From Candidatus Zixiibacteriota bacterium (lineage in GTDB: Bacteria > Zixibacteria > MSB-5A5 > GN15 > PGXB01), in assembly GCA_020345705.1 (NCBI GenBank), contig CP070766.1, positions 2,313,237-2,320,390 on the forward strand: 7,154 nt of DNA. Direction: 5' to 3'. This document shows positions 1-6,689 of the stretch, piece after piece (the first letter of the stretch is position 1; every line of letters begins with the position of its first letter). Under the pieces are notes generated by a model. It did not search any database. It saw only the letters and a program-made list of their open reading frames with translations, and was not told the DNA's origin. The position numbers were made by a program, and so were the translations under genes.

Positions 1-702
1 GGGGGTAATTTTGCGACCGCGGGCGGAACGGCTGTGAATTCTATCGCCGCCTGGGACGGCTTGTCCTGGTCGCCGCTGGGGTCAGGGGTGGGAGGTAGTT
101 ATCCTTATGTGGAGGACCTCACTGTCTATGACAACAAATTAATCGCCGGGGGAGAGTTTACCACCGCCGGCGGGACGGATGCCAATTATATCGCCGCCTG
201 GGACGGCTCTTCCTGGTCGCCGCTGGGATCGGGGATGAGTGGTAGTGTTTTTCCTTTTGTTTATTCCCTCACCGTCTATGACAATAGACTTATCGCTGGA
301 GGAGCTTTTAACATAGCGGGCGGGGTGGCCGCCAATTATATCGCCGCCTGGGACGGCTCTTCCTGGACGCGGCTGGGTTCGGGGATGGATTCAGATGTCT
401 CTGCCCTAACCGTCTATGACAACCAACTAATTGCTGGGGGTCGGTTTAGCACCGCGGGTGGAAAGGGTTCAGCTAATATTGCCCGATGGACCAAGGATTA
501 TTCCATGTGTGGTGATGCTAACAGCGATGCCGCCATTAATATATTGGACGTTACTTATATAATAAACTACTTGTATAAGAACGGCCCCGCACCCGATCCG
601 GAACAAGCCGCCGATGCGGACGGCAGCGGGAGCATTAACCTTTTGGATGTGACTCATCTGGTGAATTACCTGTACAAGAACGGCCCCGACCCGATCTGTT
701 AG
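1..702 (+). CDS. Secreted propeller-repeat protein with C-terminal dockerin type I domain (5' end missing)
   Basis: The frame is open from base 1 to the TAG at 700-702, so the true start lies upstream and 233 residues are visible. Residues 1-165 or so hold repeats of 46-50 residues built on 'IAAWDGSSWSPLGSG', then 'LTVYDN.LIAGG.F..AGG'. This is the style of secreted beta-propellers that often match the Rax2/kelch-like families; one blade per repeat is inference. Residues 170-233 form a dockerin type I domain with two 12-residue calcium loops: D-A-N-S-D...N..D (complete) and D-A-D-G-S...N..D (Ser at position 5). Each loop is followed by an 'LDVT..(I/V)NYLYKNGP' helix. Dockerins bind cohesins, so the C-terminus is probably a docking tag, with the propeller as the functional or binding body. 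The signal peptide would lie outside the window. The substrate or ligand is unknown. A strong terminator follows 34 bases after the stop. Confidence 0.85.
   Translation, partial: GGNFATAGGTAVNSIAAWDGLSWSPLGSGVGGSYPYVEDLTVYDNKLIAGGEFTTAGGTDANYIAAWDGSSWSPLGSGMSGSVFPFVYSLTVYDNRLIAGGAFNIAGGVAANYIAAWDGSSWTRLGSGMDSDVSALTVYDNQLIAGGRFSTAGGKGSANIARWTKDYSMCGDANSDAAINILDVTYIINYLYKNGPAPDPEQAADADGSGSINLLDVTHLVNYLYKNGPDPIC
43..480 (+). repeat. Tandem propeller-blade repeats within the first gene
   Basis: The anchor codons for 'I-A-A-W-D-G' start at 43, 190 and 340, and a diverged 'I-A-R-W' anchor starts at 478. The spacings are therefore 147, 150 and 138 bases (49, 50 and 46 residues). Bases 181-216 and 331-366 are identical over 36 bases, exactly 150 apart. 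That points to recent duplication or gene conversion between blades. The array probably continues upstream of the window, because base 1 falls in the 'GG.F.TAGG' part of an earlier blade. Confidence 0.85.
508..699 (+). repeat. Dockerin-coding module, copy 1 (paralogous to 3858-4052)
   Basis: This stretch encodes a 64-residue dockerin that starts with Cys-Gly-Asp and ends in Cys. Bases 646-678 match 3996-4028 in the peptidase gene with one mismatch in 33 (666 T against 4016 C, a synonymous change). The first half of the module is clearly homologous but more diverged. The upstream domains of the two genes are unrelated, so the dockerin behaves as an exchangeable cassette. Confidence 0.85.
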
Positions 703-736
703 CTGGAGTGTAACGGAAATAAACGATATATGAGAC

Positions 737-772
737 AAAGGCCTGAGTAAATTCCGATTACTCAGGCCTTTT
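737..772 (+). terminator. Intrinsic (rho-independent) terminator after the propeller gene
   Basis: Bases 737-750 and 758-771 form a perfect 14-bp inverted repeat around a 7-base loop (751-757). The stem has an A-tract on its 5' side and a short T run at its 3' end. It lies 34 bases after the stop codon at 702, the expected place for a terminator of that gene. The stem is nearly symmetric (AAA...TTT), so it could also stop transcription from the other strand, but no minus-strand gene ends here. Confidence 0.9.
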
Positions 773-1023
773 CGCAGATAACGGCATCTCCACCACTTTC
801 CGCCTTAAGAGGTCGAGCTGCCCGGCCTGATGCGGGAATCTTATGGGCAAATCCACCATATAGAGGCTGCTAACTGAATATGCCCGTTAGTCTTATCTGC
901 CGGAATACAATTCTAAGCAGAAGTAACATTTTCCGTGTAAGAAATCGGCAATGGGCGGAGTAATCATTTCGGATGAAAGACGATCAGTCAAATAATCCGG
1001 CTGTGGTCAACATCAATTTCGTG
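773..1023. other. Non-coding spacer, nothing recognisable
   Basis: Between the terminator and the putative promoter I find no credible gene, RNA gene or known riboswitch. The longest in-frame pieces are very short, for example about 14 codons from the ATG at 951. Only weak inverted repeats occur, such as a 5-bp pair at 870-874 and 886-890. It may hold operator sites, but none can be named from the sequence. Confidence 0.5.
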
Positions 1024-1051
1024 TGGACAAAATCGGATTTTTTAATATATT
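1024..1051 (+). promoter_or_regulatory. Putative sigma70-like promoter for the C25 peptidase gene
   Basis: TGGACA (1024-1029) matches the -35 consensus at 5 of 6 positions. TATATT (1046-1051) matches the -10 consensus at 5 of 6, with a 16-base spacer. The -10 lies inside an AT-rich perfect palindrome at 1041-1054. Transcription would start near 1058, leaving a leader of about 120 bases before the ATG at 1179. The placement between an upstream terminator and a gene with a good ribosome binding site supports it. AT-rich DNA can mimic a -10, and sigma preferences in this lineage are unknown, so this is only a candidate. Confidence 0.4.
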
Positions 1052-1163
1052 AAACATAAATGCAATAGGTGGGATTCGCCAATCATGTCATGCCAATTGG
1101 GAGGCAATAAGGCATCCTCACTGCTTACAAACCTTTTGAAGTATCTCTGCTTCCCGCATGCGA

Positions 1164-1171
1164 AAAAGGAG
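1164..1171 (+). promoter_or_regulatory. Ribosome binding site that fixes the peptidase start at 1179
   Basis: AAAAGGAG lies 7 bases before the ATG at 1179, an ideal Shine-Dalgarno and spacing. The alternative in-frame ATG at 1158 lies upstream of this motif and has no comparable site of its own. Starting at 1179 also gives a normal signal peptide. Confidence 0.8.
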
Positions 1172-1178
1172 CGTCCTG

Positions 1179-4055
1179 ATGTCACACTTTTCCAGGTTCA
1201 AAATGTGGAAACAAGCCGAGCTTATCACCTTTCTGACCTGCGTGCTTGTCATCTGCACAGCGGGTTTGGCTTCGGCGGAAAAACTGACCCTTGACTACTA
1301 CTTCGAGCAACCCCGGGTCGAGCAGGTCACTATCGATAATGTGACTTATGACCGGGTATTCATGACCGATGCCCCCAATGCCGGGAACATCGGCGAACCG
1401 GCTCTGCCGGCAAGAGGTGCGAGTATATTGCTGCCTTACGGCGCGGAAGTCTCGAGCATCGAGATTGTCCCTTCCGGTAAGGCTTTTGTCGGCGGCAGTT
1501 ATTACATCGAACCGGTCGCGCAACCGATACCGCTGTCGGCCGACCTGTCAGCGCTGAAGCCGCCGACTCCGGATGCCGCTATTTATGCTTCCAACGTTCC
1601 CTTCCCTTCCACAAGATTCGAGCGCATCGGAACCTACGGATTCCGCGGCTATCGGATACTAACGCTTATGCTTCAGCCGGTTGAGTATAAGCCCGCCTCC
1701 GGCGAGCTGTACTACTATTCGCAGCTTAAAGTGGTAATTGATCTTGAGGAGACCGGAAAATCATCCCCGCTGTACAGAGGATTGACCATAGATGAAACGG
1801 AGATCCTCTCGAGGATTGACAATCCCGAGGCAGTGAGTTCCTACGACGCAGCTCCCAAAAGCGGCGGCAGAAGTTTTGATCTGCTCATTATAACTTCACC
1901 GGCATTCGCCTATCTCTTTGATCCGCTGAAGGATTACCACGACACGACCGGCATCCTGACCGACATCGTCACCACCGACGATATCGGAAGCACCGATCCG
2001 GATATTGTCCGTGACTATATCCGTGGCAGGTACCTTGCCGACGGGATTCAGTACGTCCTGATAGGCGGCGATGATGACGTTATTCCCTCAAAGGATTTGT
2101 ATGTTATTTCCTGGCCCGGCGACGACAACTACGTGGACTACGACATGCCCGGCGATCTTTATTTCGGCTGTCTTGACGGGACATACAATTATGACGGCGA
2201 CGAACTTAACGGCGAACCGACCGATGGCGAAGGCGGCGGCGACGTTGACCTCAGTGCGGAACTTTATGTCGGAAGGGCCTCGGGCAGTTCGGGTCCTGAA
2301 ATTTATATCTTTGTCGAAAAAACTCTCACTTACCTGACGACCGAGGAGCCCTATCTTGACAACGTGCTGATGGTCGGTGAGCAGCTCGGTTTCGGCGGTT
2401 TCGGCGAGTACGGCGGTTATTCGTGCGATCAAATTTTCGATATTTCGAACGCGGACGGGTACACGACGTTCGGTTTTCCGTCCGGGGCTTATAACGTAGA
2501 GACGCTTTACGATCTCACCTGGCCGACCAATGACTGGCCGTCATCGGAAATCATCTCCCGCGTCAACGACGGCCGGCATATCGTCAATCACTACGGCCAT
2601 TGCAATACAAGCTGGGCTCTGAAACTGACCAGCAGCAACGCCGCCGGCGGTTTTGTCAATGAGGACCTCTGCTTCATTTACTCCCAGGGATGTTACGCCG
2701 GCAATTTCGACGGGGCCGACTGCTGGGCGGAATATGTTCATACCGGTTCCAGCGCGGGAGCTTTTGCCATCGTCATGAATGCCCGTTACGGCTGGGGTGA
2801 TTATGGCACCGATGGGCCCTCGCACAGATTTAACCGTGAATTCTGGGACGCCGTCTATAACCCGGTCGAGGCCAAACCTGAAATCGGAAAAGCCAACCAG
2901 GATTCCAAAGAAGACAATCTGTACCGGGTCAACCAATCCTGCATGAGATGGTGCTATTACCAGTTAACCGTATTCGGCGATCCCACCATCCCCTTCAAGA
3001 GCGTCCGGTCGCTCACTTTCAGCTACCCTACCGGGATTCCGACCACCGTGGCGCCCGAGCAGGCGACCTCTTTTGACGTTGTCGTCAACGAAGTCGCCGC
3101 GGGCACAATCGTCCCCGGCAGCGGACAGCTCCATTACACGTTAAATTCGGGCCCGGTCCAGACGGTCGCCATGACGACAAAATCGGCCAGCTATTATGAG
3201 GCCACCCTGCCTGCCCTGCAGTGCGGCGACCAGCTGGAGTTCTATGTCAGCGCCGAGGAAACGACCGAAGGCAGATTCTACGATCCCGATCCCTCCTCGC
3301 CCCGTCAGGTTTCTGTAATCGAAGAGATTACTACGATTTTTGAGGACGACTTCGAAACCGATAAGGGCTGGACTATATCGGGCGGCCAATGGGCGCGCGG
3401 AGTCCCCACCGGGCAGGGCGGTTATGACCTGCAGTACGGGACGCCGGATCCAACCAGCGGTTGCAACGGTGTCAACGTCTATGGATATAATCTCAACGGC
3501 GACTATGAAGACGGTCTGTCTGAAATGCACCTGACCAGCCCGGCCATTGATTGTTCGGGTAAGTCCGGTATTCACCTGAAGTTTATGCGCTGGCTGGGAG
3601 TTGAAATACCGACGCACGATCATGCTTACGTTCGTGTCAGCAACAACGGAACCGATTGGACAACGGTGTGGCAGAATACATCATGTCTCGGTGATCTCGA
3701 TTGGCAGTCGATGGATCTGGATATTTCGGCCATAGCCGACGGCCAGACGACCGTTTATCTGCGCTGGACGATGGGCCCAACCAATCCCTGGACGAGGTAC
3801 TGCGGATGGAATATCGATGATGTAAGGGTCATCTCCTATGAATGCATTGACTTCATATGCGGTGATGCCAATACCGATGAGGCAATTAACATTCTCGACG
3901 TGACCTTCATAATCAATTACCTGTACAAAGAAGGGCCGCCACCGGTGCCGGAGGAAAGCGCTAACGTTAACAATGACGGCACTGTCAACCTCCTTGATGT
4001 GACTCATCTGGTGAACTACCTGTACAAGGAAGGCCCGAATCCGGTCTGTCCATAG
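1179..4055 (+). CDS. Secreted C25 (gingipain-type) cysteine peptidase with C-terminal dockerin
   Basis: This 958-residue exported protease is predicted to cut proteins outside the cell. Residues 1-33 are a Sec signal peptide (basic start, hydrophobic core, 'ASA' before the likely cut). Residues 34-225 or so resemble the C25 propeptide ('GEPALPARG..ILLPYGAEV'), suggesting zymogen activation. Residues 231-607 are the caspase-like peptidase domain, with 'YVLIGGDDDVIPS', a candidate catalytic His474 in 'HYGHCNTSW' and a candidate nucleophile Cys505 in 'YSQGCYAGNFD'. That order and 31-residue gap agree with the family's His/Cys dyad. Next come an Ig-like segment (about 608-712), a MAM-like jelly-roll segment (about 719-888, ending 'GWNIDDVRV') and a dockerin (894-958) with two complete calcium loops. 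Family assignment is strong; cleavage specificity is unknown. Bacteroidetes relatives usually end in a type IX sorting domain, which is replaced here by the dockerin. An in-frame ATG at 1158 would add seven residues but has no ribosome binding site. Confidence 0.92.
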   Translation: MSHFSRFKMWKQAELITFLTCVLVICTAGLASAEKLTLDYYFEQPRVEQVTIDNVTYDRVFMTDAPNAGNIGEPALPARGASILLPYGAEVSSIEIVPSGKAFVGGSYYIEPVAQPIPLSADLSALKPPTPDAAIYASNVPFPSTRFERIGTYGFRGYRILTLMLQPVEYKPASGELYYYSQLKVVIDLEETGKSSPLYRGLTIDETEILSRIDNPEAVSSYDAAPKSGGRSFDLLIITSPAFAYLFDPLKDYHDTTGILTDIVTTDDIGSTDPDIVRDYIRGRYLADGIQYVLIGGDDDVIPSKDLYVISWPGDDNYVDYDMPGDLYFGCLDGTYNYDGDELNGEPTDGEGGGDVDLSAELYVGRASGSSGPEIYIFVEKTLTYLTTEEPYLDNVLMVGEQLGFGGFGEYGGYSCDQIFDISNADGYTTFGFPSGAYNVETLYDLTWPTNDWPSSEIISRVNDGRHIVNHYGHCNTSWALKLTSSNAAGGFVNEDLCFIYSQGCYAGNFDGADCWAEYVHTGSSAGAFAIVMNARYGWGDYGTDGPSHRFNREFWDAVYNPVEAKPEIGKANQDSKEDNLYRVNQSCMRWCYYQLTVFGDPTIPFKSVRSLTFSYPTGIPTTVAPEQATSFDVVVNEVAAGTIVPGSGQLHYTLNSGPVQTVAMTTKSASYYEATLPALQCGDQLEFYVSAEETTEGRFYDPDPSSPRQVSVIEEITTIFEDDFETDKGWTISGGQWARGVPTGQGGYDLQYGTPDPTSGCNGVNVYGYNLNGDYEDGLSEMHLTSPAIDCSGKSGIHLKFMRWLGVEIPTHDHAYVRVSNNGTDWTTVWQNTSCLGDLDWQSMDLDISAIADGQTTVYLRWTMGPTNPWTRYCGWNIDDVRVISYECIDFICGDANTDEAINILDVTFIINYLYKEGPPPVPEESANVNNDGTVNLLDVTHLVNYLYKEGPNPVCP
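3858..4052 (+). repeat. Dockerin-coding module, copy 2 (paralogous to 508-699)
   Basis: This is the C-terminal dockerin of the peptidase: 65 residues starting Cys-Gly-Asp and ending Cys-Pro. The loops D-A-N-T-D...N..D and N-V-N-N-D...N..D carry acidic or Asn ligands at positions 1, 3, 5, 9 and 12. Bases 3996-4028 are 32/33 identical to 646-678 in the propeller gene. See copy 1 for the comparison. Confidence 0.85.
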
Positions 4056-4339
4056 GTGCGCTGATTTTCTAACGACGGGAACGATATAGAGCGGAAAAAA
4101 ACATCCGGGCACGGAAAACCTGCATGTTTGGTGAATCTACGCGGCCTGCCCGAACGTAATATTGGGTGCTGCTTCGAACAGACTGGTCGGCTGATAATGC
4201 AGTGGTTTGGGTATTCATTTTTGATGAGAGCAACCATGATACCGGGGAGCCGCATCATCCGCATCGGGGAAATATTCGCGAGTCCCGGAGAACCTCAAGC
4301 TGCGCATAAATCCTGCCTCATGGTGCCCGAGAGCCGCAG
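4056..4339. other. 284-base gap between peptidase and receptor genes, no convincing gene
   Basis: An open frame from TTG at 4128 to TGA at 4343 (71 codons) overlaps the receptor start by four bases, but its protein looks like nothing recognisable and it lacks a good ribosome binding site. No hairpin plus T-run terminator is seen on the plus strand, so read-through from the peptidase gene is possible. Weak pairings exist, such as CCGGG at 4242-4246 with CCCGG at 4284-4288, and CTGCG at 4300-4304 with CGCAG at 4335-4339 just before the receptor ATG. I could not match it to a cobalamin or other known riboswitch. It may be a structured leader or plain spacer. Confidence 0.45.
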
Positions 4340-6670
4340 ATGAATCATGTACGAGATTTCCCCCCCGTGAAACGAATGATTATAATTATAGCCGCTGTGT
4401 GTCTGGTCTGCCGGGCGTCAGCCTCAGAGTCGAAATCATCCGTAAGCGGAACGATCCTTGACCTTGTCACCAGGCAGCCGGTTGAGGGGGCAACCGTCAT
4501 AATCAGTGGTACTTCTCTGGGAACACAAAGCGGCTCGAAGGGTGAGTTTATTCTTCCCAGCCTTGCCCCGGGCGATCATGTCATTAGAGTTTCAATGATC
4601 GGCTACAACGAATCGCAGCGAAGCTTTACGCTCGACGAGAAGGACTCGCGGCATCTTACCGTTCTGCTGGAACCGACAACCATTCCGGTCGATAAGATAA
4701 CCGTAACGGCCGGCCGGTTTCGCGAGGAGGCGTTTGCCTCGACGCAAAGCGTCTCAATAACTGCCAGAGATAAATTCGCTTCAAGGAGTTTCAGCACCAC
4801 CGCCGAGGTGCTTCGCGAAGAACCCGGAATTCTTGTCCAGAAAACGACCTGCGGCCACGGGGCGCCGATTCTTCGCGGGCTGATCGGCAAATACGTTTTG
4901 CTGCTGTACGACGGCATTCGCCTGAACCGCCCGACCTTCCGTTTCGGAGCCAACCAATATCTGAACACGGTCGACCTGGAGTCGTTGAACCGTATCGAGG
5001 TGGTCCGCGGTCCTTCGAGCGTGATGTACGGAAGCGATGCCATTGCCGGAGCCATCAACCTTATTCCCGAATCAGCCCCCCTTGACAACGGTGGTATTGC
5101 GATCACACCGTACTTTGCCGGCCGCTATTCGGGCGCTGATGACGGACGAAGCATTCACCTGAGCCTGTTCGGTACGCACCGGCATTTTTCAGCGTCAGTC
5201 GGCGCGACCTACAAAAAAATCGATGACCTGCGCGCGGGTGAAGAAACCGGTGAGCAGCTTCCGACCGGATGGGAGGAAACCGATTTCAAGACCCGCATAA
5301 CGTACTACCCCGGAAGCAAGACCTCGTTAAGTTTGGACTACCTGGCGACAAGGCAGAACCGGGTCCCGCGCTACGACAAATACGTCAGCGGAGACTTTCA
5401 GCAATATATCTACGATCCGCAGGACCGCAATCTGCTTGCCCTCACCTCAAATTTTAAACAACCCGGCTCCTTTTTGAATTCAGTCAAAACGGGAATCTCT
5501 TACCAACATGAGGTCGAAGGGCGAACAGAGCAAAAGGCCGGCTCCGATGCGGTCACGAAGACATCAGATAAAATTTCAACATTGGGCGGATTCATTCAAC
5601 TCTCAACCCCGCCTCTGTCCGGTCACTGGCTAAGTTTCGGCGCGGAGTACTATTATGACAAAATCAGGAGCCGCACGGACAAAATAATCAACGGTACCGC
5701 CGAAAGGATACGACCGACCTACCCGGATGACTCCCGATACCGTTCCGCCGGGATTTTTCTCCAGGATGAATGGTCGCTTAAGAATAATCTCAAACTGACC
5801 GCCGGTATTCGGTACAGCCTGTTTGGGATGATCTCCCCTCTGGAGGCACCGTTCGGCGAATTCGACGAGTCTTACCAGGATGTAACGGAGTCGTTGGCGA
5901 TGAGCTTCAGACCGGTTCAATCGCTAAATGTCATCGGGCGATGGTCAAGAGGATTCCGGGCGCCTAATCTTAATGACGCCGTCGTCCTCAAGTACTCCAG
6001 CAGCGGTGTCGATGCCCCCAGCATCGGCCTGAAACCGGAACACAGCAATAATTATGAAATCGGTATGAAGGTCAATTCGCAGCGAGGGACCGGAAGCCTG
6101 TTCTTCTATTATAATCAGCTCAGCGGTCTCATCGACAGAAAGCCGGGGATCTATGACGGCAAAACCTTTTATGATGAGAACAGCAACGGCATTAAGGAGC
6201 CAGGTGAGTTTGACATCTATCAGAGGTACAATGTCGGCAGCGCCCGGATATACGGATTCGAATTCGAAAGCATGGTTGTGCTGAACGATTTCTGGGAGCT
6301 GCGTACTAACTGCTTCTGGACACGGGGAGAAAACGGAACCGAGGACGAACCGATGAGTCGAATCCCCCCGCTGATGGGCATGGCCGCCGTTCGATTGAAG
6401 CCGAGTCCACCTGTTTGGATTGAGCTTTTTGTGCGTCTGGCCGGAGAGCAAACCCGGCTGTCGGCGCGCGATATTGACGATACACGGATAGACCCTGGCG
6501 GAACGCCCGGCTGGCACACCGTCAATTTCAGGGCAGGTTTTAAGCTTGACGGATTCTTCGTGAGCGTCTCTCTGGAAAACATCGGCGACGAGACATACAA
6601 GGAACACGGCTCCGGGATTTACTCGCCGGGCAGAAATTTCATGCTGACTTTGAGCTACAAGCCGATGTGA
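4340..6670 (+). CDS. TonB-dependent outer-membrane receptor with N-terminal carboxypeptidase-regulatory-like domain
   Basis: This 776-residue outer-membrane transporter should import a ligand using TonB/ExbB/ExbD energy. Residues 1-28 are a signal peptide ('KRMIIIIAAVCLV...ASA'). Residues 34-112 are a carboxypeptidase-regulatory-like domain ('SGTILDLVTRQPVEGATV', 'GEFILPSLAPGDHVIRVSMIGY'). 'DKITVTA' (118-124) is a TonB-box-like strand. Residues 136-243 are the plug ('APILRGLIGKYVLLLYDGIRLN', 'IEVVRGPSSVMYGSDAIAGAIN'). The rest is a beta-barrel with 'SRGFRAPNL' and a final strand at 766-776. 'FRFG.NQYLNTVD' and 'RIDPGGTPGW' recall the group often annotated as hemoglobin/transferrin-type receptors, but the ligand cannot be told from sequence. 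Residues 612-623 form an EF-hand-like loop in a probable extracellular loop. The start is uncertain: ATG 4340 has only a weak GAGAG upstream; GTG 4367 or ATG 4376 would give a shorter signal peptide. At 776 residues it is shorter than SusC-type receptors and no SusD partner is adjacent. Confidence 0.93.
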   Translation: MNHVRDFPPVKRMIIIIAAVCLVCRASASESKSSVSGTILDLVTRQPVEGATVIISGTSLGTQSGSKGEFILPSLAPGDHVIRVSMIGYNESQRSFTLDEKDSRHLTVLLEPTTIPVDKITVTAGRFREEAFASTQSVSITARDKFASRSFSTTAEVLREEPGILVQKTTCGHGAPILRGLIGKYVLLLYDGIRLNRPTFRFGANQYLNTVDLESLNRIEVVRGPSSVMYGSDAIAGAINLIPESAPLDNGGIAITPYFAGRYSGADDGRSIHLSLFGTHRHFSASVGATYKKIDDLRAGEETGEQLPTGWEETDFKTRITYYPGSKTSLSLDYLATRQNRVPRYDKYVSGDFQQYIYDPQDRNLLALTSNFKQPGSFLNSVKTGISYQHEVEGRTEQKAGSDAVTKTSDKISTLGGFIQLSTPPLSGHWLSFGAEYYYDKIRSRTDKIINGTAERIRPTYPDDSRYRSAGIFLQDEWSLKNNLKLTAGIRYSLFGMISPLEAPFGEFDESYQDVTESLAMSFRPVQSLNVIGRWSRGFRAPNLNDAVVLKYSSSGVDAPSIGLKPEHSNNYEIGMKVNSQRGTGSLFFYYNQLSGLIDRKPGIYDGKTFYDENSNGIKEPGEFDIYQRYNVGSARIYGFEFESMVVLNDFWELRTNCFWTRGENGTEDEPMSRIPPLMGMAAVRLKPSPPVWIELFVRLAGEQTRLSARDIDDTRIDPGGTPGWHTVNFRAGFKLDGFFVSVSLENIGDETYKEHGSGIYSPGRNFMLTLSYKPM

Positions 6671-6689
6671 TAAACTGGGGCTCCGGATA

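Noticed and set aside
1085..1294. 69-codon plus-strand frame running into the peptidase gene
   Set aside because: It is out of frame with the peptidase over its second half and has no recognisable protein features. The peptidase start at 1179 has a strong ribosome binding site.
4096..4155. Possible minus-strand terminator (CGGGCA/TGCCCG stem followed by a T run)
   Set aside because: The stem is only 6-8 bp with a loop of over 30 bases, and there is no minus-strand gene that would need it.
4056..4339. Cobalamin riboswitch upstream of the TonB-dependent receptor
   Set aside because: I could not find the conserved B12-box-like core, and the receptor does not look specifically like BtuB.
4128..4343. 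71-codon frame starting at TTG and overlapping the receptor start by ATGA, suggesting translational coupling
   Set aside because: No ribosome binding site, a non-standard start and an unremarkable composition without any recognisable motif. The overlap is probably chance.
4340..4430. Receptor as a lipoprotein (Cys24 after a hydrophobic stretch)
   Set aside because: The residue before the Cys is Val, not Gly, Ala or Ser, so there is no proper lipobox. A Sec signal cut after 'ASA' fits better.
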